The position numbers and the translations under genes were made by a program. From contig NC_054538.1 in the NCBI RefSeq assembly GCF_017654505.1, positions 20,503,412 to 20,567,411 of the forward strand: 64,000 nt of DNA, read 5' to 3'. The notes beneath the pieces were generated by a model, which had not been told where the DNA came from, searched no databases, and saw only the letters and a list, made by a program, of their open reading frames with translations. Positions within the stretch are counted from its first letter, which is position 1. Each line of letters starts with the position of its first letter. Positions 12,207 through 23,362 of the stretch are shown here, piece after piece. This DNA comes from Polyodon spathula (lineage: Eukaryota; Chordata; Actinopteri; Acipenseriformes; Polyodontidae).

Positions 12207-13073
12207 TTTGTTTTTGTTTTTTTTTTCCTTTGAAAAGCTTACAAGGGTCTGACTCCCTTGACTCCTCTAAGCCTCCACTGATGCCCCTGTACAAACAACA
12301 AATTGTTAACTGCTTACATTAAAAAATAATGTTAACAAGCTGTAGGTGAAATATACCAGAATTATTCATTACCTTAGTGGCCGTGCCAATCAGAAGCATT
12401 ATAGCAATGCTTGTTTTGATGTTACTATTGGTTTTTTGGGTTTATATCTTTGGATCAGTTATTAAGATGCCAGCTAAGAATTAAAAAATAAAGTTAAATG
12501 AGAGCTATCAGTAATGTTTTAGTACACATTTATATAAAATATACCTACTCTAGCAGACTGAGTGGAGAGATTTATCCTACTATAGATATTAATTTAAATT
12601 GTGTAAACAGAAAAGCCTGATAATGCTGCCCTAAGGGAAAAATCCCACTTTATCAATTTTTTATGAATGCAATTACCACCGCTAGTCGTCTGTTGAAAGG
12701 ACACTAAAAAGGACATTTACAGCGTTTTCTCAAACCTGTAATCAACAAGTGCTGTAGCAAGCTCCGGAGGCTTGGTCTTGAATAAAAAGAACCGCACTGA
12801 CAAAGAAGCTAATGTGAAGCAGTACAAATGAATGGAATCGTTGTCACAGTATGTTGTTGCAACTGAAAAGTGCACTCTTGTCGTAAACTGACAAAAACGG
12901 AGAATGCAGGTACTCTTCCTTTGCATAGTGTATGTAATTATAAAACAGTTATCTAAGCAGCTATAGTAGTATTTCTTTCTTCATATGTTTGTTTGTTTGT
13001 CAATATTTCTCCTTCATCTTTTTTTAGGTTAAACTCCAGTAGTTTTCCCTCTTGATTTTGTTACGTGACTAAC

Positions 13074-13075
<2 letters not shown>
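12207..13075. other. Spacer, no gene seen
   Basis: No recognised repeat or gene. The minus-strand frame at 12717-12926 has no domain. Confidence 0.35.
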
Positions 13076-13110
<35 letters not shown>

Positions 13111-13136
13111 CTATATATATATATATATATATATTA
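13076..13136. repeat. (TA)n microsatellite
   Basis: Two TA blocks separated by a short AATC interruption near 13,108. Confidence 0.95.
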
Positions 13137-14350
13137 TAACTGAAAACAGTAAATTAATAAAGAGCCCTTATAAAAGAAAATATAGGATGTTTACAATTTT
13201 CTGTCAATATGCTCAGAAAATAAGCTGTCAACTGTCAGCTGGGGAAGTATCGAGGGAGTACGGTAAATGAAAGTAGACAAAAATTTGGGCTAATGCCTTC
13301 ATCAGTTTTATGACAGTAAAAATCTTCACCAAATACATTTGTTGAAGCTGTCCACCAGAAAAGATCAATGTTTTTGAAAGGCAGAATGCTCATGAAAGGC
13401 TAAAAAAAGATTCTGCGATTTCGCAGCCTGTACGTTCTGCAATTTCAGTGATCCAGCATTTCATTCATAGGTAACTTCAATGACGGTAACACCGTGATTG
13501 TCAACTAGACGCGCCATTGCTGTTTTCACGAAGAAGGCATGATTTGTTTGCTTAAAGATCAATGCTTCTGAATTATCCCTTTAAGTAACTGTTTTTGCAG
13601 GAATCGTTTTTTTAAATGGATATCGTTTTGTTGCGCTGTAGATGGTTTCCGATGATCAGTCAGACGAGACTTCAGAGTCAAATAAAAGAATGAACTCGTC
13701 ATTAACTTGTTTTAAAATAGAATACTGAGAGTGCCTGGTTCCCTACCCTGGATCCAAAACCATATCCCTATGCATCATACAAGCAGACCACCAGGGCTAT
13801 CACATGTCGTCATATATATTGAATCGTGACCTGCGTATCGTGACATAAGTGCTTCGCTCCACCCATATCAACCGTGCCCTTGGGGCATACTGTAAATATA
13901 CATATTTCAATCTGACACTGACTGTAAGGCTAAGATTATGTTTAAGGTTAGGATTAAGTTTGAATGACAGGGATTTAATTTATTTTATTATAAGAGATGT
14001 AAAGCTTTGCTTGCAGTTCTCTCTCACCAGCTGCATACAATAAGAGACACCCAACACAGCATATTAACTTATTAAACATAATTTTAGTCAATTTTAGTCA
14101 TGTGTGTAGTGTAGTAAAATAATTATTCACACAATGCTATAGTCGTGAATATGGAAAAGTAATTCAATGAGGCATGTTTAAACACAATATTTCATCTTCA
14201 TTAAAGAAGTGAAATACATGAATGCAAGCTAACTGATGCTTTATGTAAATATATCACATGCCAGATTGTTAACAGTATTTTACACCCTTCATTGGACTTC
14301 ACTTCACGTCGTTCATTTTAAATGGCTTTCTCTGGCTACAAAACCTTAGT
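13137..14350. other. Spacer, no gene seen
   Basis: Unique-looking sequence ahead of the DIRS copy. Short frames such as 13849-14043 have no domain. Confidence 0.35.
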
Positions 14351-14360
14351 TTATTACCAT

Positions 14361-14618
14361 AACCCTGGTTCCCTGAAAAGAGAATGACAACCATTCTCTG
14401 AATGGGAAGAGCCCCTCTGACCGTCAATCTCTGAGCAAATATACAAAAGCTGCCCTATCAGGGCCCTGCTGTAAGGGGAAAGTCCCGCCCACCTCCTGCT
14501 GAAGAGGGATGTCCTCACAGTAGCACATCGCCATTTTCTTTCGAAAACAGGTCAAAAACAAGACACGACCTCAAAGGGTAATGGTTGTCATTCTCTTTTC
14601 AGGCAACCAGGGTTATGA
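14361..14618. repeat. DIRS right terminal region with nested inverted repeat
   Basis: The segments at 14,361-14,396 and 14,579-14,616 are near-perfect inverted copies of each other (cores AACCCTGGTT and AACCAGGGTT). They bracket the terminal repeat shared with the 55 kb copy. Inverted arms outside a terminal repeat fit the complementary structure DIRS elements need to template their ends. The exact correspondence to the internal complementary region described for DIRS-1 is inferred. Confidence 0.65.
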
Positions 14619-14739
14619 TAATAACCTAACCTTCCCTTTTCAATTCAAAGCTGTCGTGGCTCCAGATTACCGACAGTACAGCCCCACAGTGATAGCAACA
14701 GAGCCCACATGATGCCTAAGGGCATGCCGCCTGCAAAAC

Positions 14740-15476
14740 TCTAGAGCCCAGAGAGGGTCTCGTTGGGTTTGTCACATCAAGGCAGTAAAAACGCACAAAT
14801 GTCTGACTACCTGTCCATGTAGCAGCATTACATAACTAAGGAAGCGCCATGAAGAGAAGCCCACAAAGTTGCCTGGTACCTGGTAGAATGGGCCGTAATG
14901 TCCCCCGGTAACAGGGAGTCTGTCTGTTCATACGCCAAGCGTATCGCATCTGCCACCCAGTGTGCGCTAGATGTTGCTTCGGTAGGGCCTGACCTCTAGA
15001 GCGGGACCCGTAGCAGACAAACAGCTGGTTGGACTGTCTCCAGGATGCTGTCCTATCCAAATAACAGCCAGAGCCCGAACTGGGCATAGCGTGTGTTGTC
15101 TACGACCCTCCTCTGACTCGTGCCGTCTGAAAGTTTCCAAAACCACTGATTGGTTAATGTGGAATGAGGATACCGCCTTTGGCAAAAAGAATGGATTTAT
15201 TCTTAATGTTACCCGCGAGTCATTTCCAGTGAAAGCCATACATGTGTCATCGATGGACAACGCATGAAGCTCACTTACTCGCCTGGCAGACGTAATGGCT
15301 ATTAAAAATGCCACTTTCAATGAAACAGGGCGCAGTTCTGCTGACGCCATGGGCTCAAATGGGGGACCCATAAGGGCCCGCAATACCAGTTCTAGATCCC
15401 ACTTGAGGATCATACTTTTCATGGGAGGACGAAGCCTCCGAGCCCCTTTAAGAAATTGCACTGCCAGGAAATGTTA
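14740..15476 (-). pseudogene. DIRS tyrosine recombinase, catalytic half, frameshifted
   Basis: The recombinase joins the circular DIRS DNA to the genome. The minus-strand frame 15461-14967 runs from QFLKGARRLRPP into LVLRALMGPPFEP and then TSARRVSELHALS, which holds the first catalytic arginine of the family, and on to HTLCPVRAL. The frame then shifts; an overlapping frame (15087-14836) and a third keep the end of the domain, with QTFVRFYCLDVTNP near 14,790, where the family has its C-terminal tyrosine. The N-terminal SAM-like half is cut off at about 15,478 by the inserted DNA. Several frameshifts and stops make it a pseudogene. Confidence 0.8.
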
Positions 15477-15910
15477 CACGTATCTGTTGATGGTGAAATC
15501 TCACTGATCACGTTGTAGGGGAGGTCACAAGCTGTCCAGTCATACCTTGACTTTGTTTGTAGCCTAATCCATTGAAGAGTAATCAATGTGCGTATGTAAA
15601 CAAGACACATATTTGCAAGCAAGAGTGCAGTATTACGCACTTAGGATCAAGGTTTCTTACCGTTTTCTGATCATTTTTCAATTTGTAAAAATTATAAAAT
15701 CGAATGAAATGGTGAGCAGTGTTCCAAAGCATCCCAAAAGAAGTCCATTCAGTCTTTTTGAAGTTTTGGAGGAGATGGATAATAGTGAAAGTGACAGCAA
15801 AAATGATTAACTTTCTGGGTTGGAGAGCGCTGATTCAGCATCTGTGAAGCAGCATTTGAAGATGTATTGGAGCCTCTTCAGGATTTGTAAGTATAATGGA
15901 TCCACACTAC

Positions 15911-15961
<51 letters not shown>
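15911..15961. repeat. (ATT)n microsatellite
   Basis: Uninterrupted ATT trinucleotide array of about 17 units inside the insert in the DIRS copy. Confidence 0.95.
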
Positions 15962-16247
15962 GCACAATTTTCAATATTCAGTTTTACTGTAAATGTTATT
16001 AGAAAATGCAACCATTTGACTCTCAAGGGGCACATAGAAATAACATTATTCCATGATTACAAGGAGTGATGTTACTCAACTAGAGACAGTGTAGGTTTCT
16101 TAGCCTTTCAAGATAAGCTGTCTGCTTGCTCCAACAATCACTCACTCAGTTCCTCTGTTTGCCACATGTCAATCAAAGTAAAGATGAAAGGAACTGAGGT
16201 GTTTTCAGTCTGGCAGTCTGATTTAGAGCAGCAAAGGTGTCTGCAAT

Positions 16248-16249
<2 letters not shown>

Positions 16250-16307
<58 letters not shown>

Positions 16308-16308
16308 G
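16250..16308. repeat. (ATT)n microsatellite
   Basis: Uninterrupted ATT array of about 19 units. It directly abuts the fish-type repeat segment that starts GTAGACATTTAGC, so it may be that repeat's tail. Confidence 0.95.
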
Positions 16309-16734
16309 TAGACATTTAGCAGATGCCTTTATCCAATAACCAACACATGTTCACCTGTCAGCAGTGCTTGAATGAGTGTAACCACTTTATTTTGAAAACA
16401 AAAATCTCATTATTTTGCTTCTTGACATTTACATACTTTCAAGTAAGTGAGTAACAAAAATACAGTCAGGTACTGAAAATTCAGAGCTGCAAAAAAATCT
16501 CAGTAGCAACATTCTCCTGCACAAACACACAGTTATGTGAGAGCAATGTGCCTGACAGTTGTGGCATATGAACTAAAAGTATTTGTCATGCATACTCATC
16601 ATGGATACATTTTGGGCACCCCAAAGCTCTCCAAAAAAGCCACCTTTTGAATGAAGTATTGGGCAGATAAGTAAAAAGAGGATTACAAAATTTAATTCAT
16701 GTGGTCTAATTCATCTAAATCTAATTCTAGTGCT

Positions 16735-17735
16735 TGGCGGCTTGGAAAGACTATAGTGTCTCTACTACTGCATCTGGCAAACCTCATCTGAATAGGCGGC
16801 TCCGTTCAACGGCCAGACCCAGAGTTGGAGCTGGGCTGGGATCGGGTGCCATAATAGCCCTTCCGCTTGGCTCAGGAGGTCCTTGCGCAGCGGGAGCTGC
16901 CACGGCTGATCCGACAACATGTCAGAGAGGACAGCAAACCAGGGGCGTCTCAGCCATCTGGGTTCAATCAGCAGAACCTGTGCTCTCTCCACCCTGATCC
17001 TCTCTAGTGTCAGGGATATTAATGGTAGCGGAAGGAATGCATACAAGAGCCCCTGTGACCAGGGGTCAGCTAGCGCGTCTACTCCCAGGGGACCCCCATC
17101 TCTCTCCATGGAGAACCATAGGGCGCAATGAGTGAACTTGGCTGTGGCAAAGAGGTCGACTCATGCCGGTCGTAACCTCTCCCAAATCTGTTTCACCACT
17201 TGAGGATGCAGCCTCCACTCCAAGCTGTCTGGAGCTCCTCTGGACAGGAGGTCTGCTGCTTTGTTGTCCACACTGTGGAGGTGTCAAGTTTCTGTGCATC
17301 CAGGACAGGAATCTGTGCGCTGCGTGGTGAAGGCCCGGTGAACGCAGGCCACCTTGGTGATTTATGTAGGCTGCCACTATGGTATTGTCCGTCCGGACCA
17401 GCACATTTGTTTGCTAATTGGTGGTGAAAATGTGATAACGCCAGGCTCACTGCTTGCAGCTCTTGCGCATTTATGTGCGCTTGCTGCCAATGTCCCTTCC
17501 ACTGACCTCTTATTCCTCTCCCGTTTCAGACCGCTCCCTAGCCCAGACTGGAGGTGTCTATAGTGATCACTTCCCTTCTGTGAGAGGATCCGAGGGGAGA
17601 TCCGAGGCTCAGATTGCCAGGACGGAGCCACCACTCTAGTGTCTTCCGGCATTGTCTGGACACTCGCACCAGCCGGTACCGATCTTGGACCGGGTGCACC
17701 TTGAGCGTATTCACCCAGGCTTGAAGCGGGCACAT
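16735..17735 (-). pseudogene. DIRS RNase H domain and linker to recombinase, frameshifted
   Basis: RNase H removes the RNA template during DIRS reverse transcription. Minus-strand frames (17735-17538, 17733-17377, 17450-17193, 17404-17066, 17109-16765) tile the region in shifting phase. ITIDTSSLG near 17,560 fits the first acidic strand of the domain, and LVRTDNTIVAAYINHQGG near 17,400 is the characteristic DIRS RNase H segment with its DN pair. Next comes a histidine-rich LHHAAHRFLSW segment. Further on, PLPLISLTLERIRVERAQVLLI and a tryptophan-rich PRWLRRPWF stretch lead to the recombinase start near 16,780. At least four frame changes show it is dead. Confidence 0.75.
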
Positions 17736-18178
17736 TCTCAGCAGTCCTAGTAAAAGGATTCTTGAGGATTCTTAAGGATTCCTGAGGCGGCTGCCATCAG
17801 CCCCAACAACCTTTGCTATAGTTTGACCTGTAGGAGAGCGTCCTCTCTGAATAGGGAGAGTGTGGTCTCCAACGACTGAATCCTGTTTTCCGACAGTGAG
17901 GCAAGCATGCTCAGAGAGTTCAGTTTGATCCTCAGGAACACTGTTGACTGAGATGGTACGAAATTGCTCTTCTGTTGATGTATTGAGAACCCTAACATGA
18001 TCTATGACCTGTTTTGTGTGCGCCCCTGTGCGTGCTTTTGACTGAACGCAATCCAACCAATCATCCAGATAGTTTACAATACCCCGCAGCCTGAGTGGAG
18101 CCAGTGCTGCATCCATGCACTTTGAAAATGTGTGGGGTGCCAGCGAGAGGCCAAATGGCAGCACGCAGAATTTGTACG
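17736..18178 (-). pseudogene. DIRS reverse transcriptase palm fragment
   Basis: The minus-strand frame 18164-17772 starts in VLPFGLSLAPHTFSKCMDAAL and reaches NYLDDWL near 18,080, the DIRS form of the RT catalytic YxDD motif with both aspartates intact. A second frame (17998-17816) continues the conserved thumb and connection region (STVFLRIKLNSLSML). The N-terminal palm and fingers are absent, because the element's 5' leader (18,181 onward) joins directly to codons just upstream of LPFGLSLAP. The catalytic motif survives but the protein is truncated and frameshifted. Confidence 0.8.
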
Positions 18179-18180
18179 TG

Positions 18181-18250
18181 TGATTTTACCGTGAATTAAT
18201 CTTTAATTTGCGGATAAATCCAACAAATTAGCCAAATTCAATATGTAACA
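18181..18250 (-). mobile_element. DIRS 5' leader, joined to RT by deletion
   Basis: This stretch is the reverse complement of about 55,372-55,440, the region just inside the left terminal repeat of the 55 kb copy. In that copy it is followed by gag; here it is joined to RT, which defines a deletion of gag plus N-terminal RT. Similarity fades beyond 18,250, so the terminal repeat itself is missing. Confidence 0.75.
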
Positions 18251-18358
18251 CTCACTATAAACCAACATAGAAAATTGTATAGAAGAAAAGCTGTAATTGT
18301 GAAATAGAATGCTGCAGCCAATATTTATATAAAAGTGCAATAATGTTGCCTTGCTACG

Positions 18359-18656
18359 CCCACCTGCACAGGTTCTTCTGTTCGGCACTGGAATTCCCAC
18401 CTGCACAGGTTCTTCTGTTCAGCACTGGAATTACCCACCAGCACAGGTTCTTCTGTTCGGCACTGGAATTACCCACCCGCATGTTCTTCTGTTTGGCACC
18501 AGAATTACCCACCCGCACAGGTTCTTCTGTTCGGCACCGGAATTACCCACCAGCACAGGTTCTTCTGTTCAGCACCGGAATTACCCACCCGCACAGGTTC
18601 TTCTGTTCTGCACTGGAATTACCCACCCGCACAGGTTCTTCTGTTCAGCACTGCAA
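18359..18656. repeat. 38-bp minisatellite, about 8 copies
   Basis: Eight head-to-tail units, each beginning CCCACC and containing GCACAGGTTCTTCTGTTC, with one 36-bp unit near 18,472-18,507. The unit length is not a multiple of three and has no stop in the plus-strand frames, so frames of 118 and 130 residues cross it in parallel. They are by-products, not genes. The array starts about 100 bp beyond the truncated DIRS end. Confidence 0.95.
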
Positions 18657-20040
18657 TGGTTGTGTGACAACTCAAGACAGGGAGAAACAGGACAACTGAA
18701 ATGGCTAAGTTTAAATGATTTATTTCCAGCCAGTTTACAATAAATACACAAAGCAACTAACATAAAATTATTCAATAAAATTATGTAGTATAAAACAATG
18801 TTAAAAACACTAAATTAAATATACAAAGCACTATCATACAAACTGCAGAGTAAAAAGGCTGTAGCTTTGTATATTAAAATAAAACACAAATAAGAACCAC
18901 CACTAAAATACAGAAAGTATACAGATACAAGAGGCAATTATAATCACTTTCCTCATATGGTTAAAACTGATGCGATCTTTCTACCATATAGGAATTTAAC
19001 AGCGCAGCGAAGTTTATAAACAAAGTCCAATCTCTAATACAAGCGACTTCCACGAGTCAGGAGATTTAAAGATGGACCGAAATGCCAGTGCAGCCTGGAA
19101 ATCCTGCTAGTTTCATTACCTTCAAATAAACAGACCAACAGCAGTACCATCAGTTTCTGTGTAGGGCTTGTTACATTTAAAACCAGTCCAAAACAACAAA
19201 CACCAACCTTAAAATAAACAGATCATCAACAGCAGCAGCAGAAGCAGCAACAGCAGTAGCAGCAGCAGCAGTTTGATGCTGTGCTGACAAGACAGATTTT
19301 TAAAGCCGTCCCAGGTTGATCAGCAGGTGAATTACTTAATTAGCAGGTAAGTTGGTTTAAAGGGGATGATTAGCAGTGACAAAATGTGCAACTAATTGAA
19401 ATATTACATGTGAATATTACAAATCAAATCAACAAACCAGTGCACAATGCAAACATGAATAAAATAATAAACGTGTCCTTTATATAATTAATAAAAAACA
19501 TACATACATACATACATATAAGTGCTCAAACGAAAATGTGATTAAATAAATAAACGTGCAAATACTAATAAAGAAAACAGACAACTACTACTAGCAAAGT
19601 GTAGTCTTACAATGCAGCAGAGAATAACAGCCTAAACTCAGGGGAAGTTTGTTCATTTATTGCATAGCTCCCTTGGGTCTAAAGTTTAAATGCAGTTTAA
19701 AAAAAAAAAAAAATTAAATAAAATAAAAAAAAAACTATATTATTCTTTTAGGCAATGTGTGAAATCACATCAATCTGGTGTTAGATAATTTTTTTTTTTT
19801 TCTAAAGCATTATATTTCTCTCATAATATATCTGTGGACTGTTGTTTTCCAGGCATCACCAAAAGAAAGGTAAAGGTAGGTATAGTTCCCAGGATATACA
19901 ATAAAGTTATATTCTGACTGGCTCCTGTAGGTCCCACCACATTGTTACACTGGAAACAGGTGTGTCTTGTCCAGAGTTGAAGAATTTCAGATAGCCCTCC
20001 TAATTAAACCAATACATTTTCACACGTATGACCTCTCTGC
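18657..20040. other. AT-rich spacer with a CAG-rich patch
   Basis: Unique-looking AT-rich sequence. Imperfect CAG/AGC repeats occur near 19,224-19,272 and an ACAT repeat near 19,498-19,518. An A-rich tract lies at 19,698-19,734. No gene is supported. Confidence 0.4.
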
Positions 20041-20330
20041 CAAATTAGATGGGACGTTGGTTGAACAGATTTGTTATGGGTTTCTAACCCCAGCCCTGCC
20101 AAACCTACAAATATAGAAATATTTATTCAGTGCAGGGCCTTTGCCCTTCCACAGGGTGAGACTAAATATATCCCATGATGCTTTGGCAGGTATAAAAGGG
20201 ACTGGGAGTTCTGTGATGGGGAGTGTAACAGGAGCAGAAGGGCTGGAGAGCAGGAAGTCACAGAAAGCCAGGGGTTTTGGCACAAGTTTATTGAATACTG
20301 ATTGGACACTAGCCATGTTCCAGCTCAGCT
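20041..20330. other. Unassigned block with promoter-like TATA
   Basis: Better GC balance than its flanks, with TATAAAAG at about 20,192 and several short frames on both strands. It could be part of an LTR or old repeat, but no terminal structure was found and no product is recognised. Confidence 0.25.
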
Positions 20331-22924
20331 GGGAGATTTTCTTTGTTTTCTCTTTTCCCCACTTTTTGGGTTTACAACAACAATTAGTTTTTCTCTTAAA
20401 CCAGTGCTTATTTTTTCTCTTTAACTGTGAAAAACACTATCAAAACAAAGAGTGGCTTGGTTTAAGCACGGTGACACACCCTACACCAATAAGCATAGCT
20501 ATACTACACTATGCTAACTACGCTAGTTTGCATTGTACTTGTTAGTTATGATAATTATAAATATTTTGTCTTCTTTTTCACACTTTACTGGTTGCAAATT
20601 CCTGTAATCATTTCTAGGAGGCAGTGTGTGAGTGTGTGTGTGTGTGTGTGACTGGGGAGGGTGATGTCTGGTTTTATAAAAATGGAAATTTGGTAACCTT
20701 AGTCATGTACCATTATGCAAACATCTGGTGACTTCATTTCTTCACGTCTGAAAACCGGCAGAGGTTCTGTTTGCAGAGTAAAGATTCTAGCATTCTTTTT
20801 TTTTTTTTTTTACTTGTCCCACTTTTCCCAGCATAGATGTTTGTGTCAACGACGATGCAGACAGTATTTGATTAATGCTACACCTTTCCCCTGACAGACA
20901 ATGGGGCAATTTCCATAGAAAAAGACAAATAAGTCTCACCTTTTTCTCACTACTTTCAGGTTGTGTTTGTTACCATGTAGTTTTTTTTTTCCGTTTTTTT
21001 TAATTTAAATATCCAAATTAATATTAAAATACAAAAGGGTACATTTAAATGTTTGTGTCTGAGTTCCAGTTTGGACTTGCGTGACAACTGATACCATACA
21101 GCTTTCTTGAACTGGGTTAGAACACTGAAAGAGCAACCTGCCTCATTTGGCCAGCTTTGGTATTTTTTATATAGCGCAGCTTATAAAATAACCAAATTAT
21201 AAAGAATTATAATTTTATGAGTCAAATAGCAATACATTTAAATGTTGAATAAATGGTGTCACATAAAAAAAAATACTGAATGAAGAGTTATCTAAACCCC
21301 TTCTACTGTATGCTTATTTTTTTTTTGGATTTGGTCAAAGAACCTTGCCATGGTTGTTTCCAGCAGCTCTCAGATAATAAAGGATTGCTTCGTGGTACAG
21401 CCTTTATGTATAGTAGAAAGGTGTACAAAGTTACGTCACAAACGTGATTTTCAGCGCTGAAGTCTCATAAGAATAACTTAAGACTTATGGACATGTTTCC
21501 ATTAAAAAAAAAAACCTTAAGTTTTAGTTGCACGCTTCCTATTGAGCATGGAATGTGCGTGCTATGTCACATAAATAATGACTGTGGAGAGAGAGGCCTT
21601 TGAATATCAAAGCTTTTCTGAACATCGAGGAGGGCTTCTGTGGCAGGTTTTTAACTTCCCAACTGTTTTTCATGTTCCGAGCAAAAATCTACAATGACCA
21701 GAAAGGATGAGAACAGTTGCAAAACCCCAATTCCAAATGAAGAGGGAACCTAATAAGCATACCTCCTGTGCAAAAATCTAAAGGGTTGATGTGGGTACAG
21801 TGATTCGGTTTACTATGGTGATGGAGCCCAATGTGCAGCTAGGGATTGCTGCTATTTTAGAGGATGAAAGGGATAATGCAGCTACCCCACAGTAAGGAAT
21901 CGCAGATGACGCCCACGGGTGTATTGGAAAGACCCACCACCTTTTTGGACCTTACAGAAGAGCAAGTGCTACAAACATATTGAATGGATAAGGTTAGGAC
22001 ACCATATTTATGTGATGAAAATAAAATTAGGTTACTCACAGCTTTGTCATTCTTTGCCACCGGTTGTTTATACGATATCCTATAATACAATAATTTTCAT
22101 AAAGTGCAACCGAGTTTGTTAATTTAATGAATACAGAACATACATTTACAAAATTACATTAAAATTACCTCTCTTTGCCCTGGTGTATTTGCTTTATTAT
22201 TATTTTGTTATATTGAATCCTGAAATGATGTAAACACTTGCGTCATTAACATGTAGGTTTCTCTTTTAAATACTGAACAGTTATTTCGATACCTTTATGC
22301 AAATTACAACCATTCAACCTGTCGGAAAGCCTCAGAAAAGTGTTTCATTTTATGATGGAAACGTTCGGAATAAGAGTCAGGTTAAAACAGACAGAGACAG
22401 CGAGTTTCGTTGGAAAACACTTTTGAAATTCAGGGCCAGTGATGACTTTCTAAACTGCATGTAAACCCAACCAATGGCAATTCAACCATTCATCAAGAGT
22501 GCCCTGCTATTGTTTTAGTTTTTCTGTACTTGGTTGCTTCTACTCAGGCATTGTATTTCTTTTTTTCTTTTTATATATTTCAGTAATGGCTTATTTATTA
22601 AAAAAGCAAGGTTACTTTCTTTTCCTAGTTCATTTTTCATTGTTAAATTGATTATTTCAGTTATTCATCAGTAACTTTGTTTCTTCTAGTGCTAGCTAAG
22701 TTGCTGTGAAATGCTCTTATCGAATCCAGGGGTGGCATGTCTCAGCAGTGTATCAAGTTGATCAAATCAAACCCTTATTCACTTTGTTCTTATGAAATAA
22801 AAAGAAGGAAATAATATAGCAGATCTTTTGAAAACTTCCACTGCGCTTTATCAAAAGCCAACCAAAAGCCAGAATTTGGCCCATTTTGATTAGTAAGCAA
22901 GATGAACAAAATGAGTCAGAATGA
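20331..22924. other. AT-rich spacer with (GT)n
   Basis: Unique-looking DNA with a GT microsatellite near 20,625-20,650 and several T runs (20,797-20,810; 20,981-20,999). Short frames such as 21857-22090 have no domain. No gene is seen. Confidence 0.4.
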
Positions 22925-23362
22925 ATGCTGGCGGGCTCTCGAGTGACGCATCTGGTAAAGGCGCTCTGGGCTATTTCACTGCCGACCATGGACGTGAGCT
23001 CCCGGGCGGCGGCACACAATTGGCCGAGCGCAATCCGGGGGGGGCTTAGGTCAGCCAGGGTGTCCTCAGCTCACCGTGTACCAGCGACCCCTGTCTGGCC
23101 AGGCATCTGCGGGCTTGCCTGTAAGCTGTCCAGAGCTGCGTTGTCCTCCGGCGCTGTAGGTCTGAAGTGGCTCCATGGTGAGTCTGCAGTGTGAAAAGAA
23201 GTTGTCGGCTGATGGCACACGCTTTGGTGGACAGCGTGTGTTTACCTTCGCGAGTCAGTGCGAGGGTTGGTAGTGGTGAGCAGAGCCTAAAAATAATTGG
23301 ATATTCTAAATTGGGAGAAAATAATCAAAACAATTGCAGACCACTAAATAAAAAAAAAAGAA
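22925..23362 (+). mobile_element. tRNA-derived SINE, internally deleted head
   Basis: SINEs are transcribed by Pol III from a tRNA-like head and mobilised by a partner LINE. This copy has a tRNA-type A-box region (GTGACGCATCTGGTAAAGGCGCT, 22,943-22,965) and a long GC-rich body. An AT-rich tail follows (CTAAAAATAATTGG at 23,287, then TTGGGAG) and a terminal A run near 23,350-23,360. The expected B box (GGTTCGA type) is missing: the sequence jumps from the A-box region to TATTTCACTGCCGACC, so an internal deletion has probably removed the promoter's second half. The same body recurs at 63,941-64,000. I recall this SINE from sturgeon and paddlefish DNA; that is memory, not a search. Confidence 0.75.

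Larger units (their letters stand above)
15478..16727. other. Foreign insert inside the DIRS recombinase
   Basis: Both edges are defined by comparison with the 55 kb DIRS copy. At the left edge the shared sequence ends near 15,478 (equivalent to about 57,030); at the right edge it resumes near 16,727-16,735 (equivalent to about 56,815). In between is AT-rich DNA with two ATT microsatellites. It also holds a segment near 16,313-16,336 (ACATTTAGCAGATGCCTTTA) that I associate with a widespread fish interspersed repeat. About 210 bp of the recombinase present at 55 kb is missing here, so this is a replacement or an insertion plus deletion. Short frames (15586-15810, 15820-16002) have no recognised product. 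Confidence 0.6.
14361..18250 (-). mobile_element. DIRS-type retrotransposon, defective, minus strand
   Basis: DIRS elements carry gag, RT-RNase H and a tyrosine recombinase, and integrate as circles without target duplication. On the minus strand this copy shows, 5' to 3', a leader (18250-18181), an RT fragment, RNase H, a linker, and the catalytic half of the recombinase, ending in a terminal repeat at about 14,400-14,545. The same terminal repeat opens the plus-strand copy at about 55,190, in the same plus-strand orientation; that is what inverted terminal repeats predict for two oppositely oriented copies. The gag region and N-terminal RT are deleted (leader joined to RT near 18,178), and about 1.25 kb of foreign DNA interrupts the recombinase. 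The 5' terminal repeat is missing. The copy cannot be autonomous. Confidence 0.85.

Noticed and set aside
18359..18656. Regularly spaced repeats that might suggest a CRISPR array
   Set aside because: Units abut each other with no unique spacers and the sequence context is eukaryotic; this is a minisatellite. The same applies to the 53-bp array at 52.6 kb.
20041..20330. A host promoter at the TATAAAAG near 20,192
   Set aside because: No downstream coding exon or other core-promoter features; isolated TATA strings are frequent in AT-rich DNA and LTRs.
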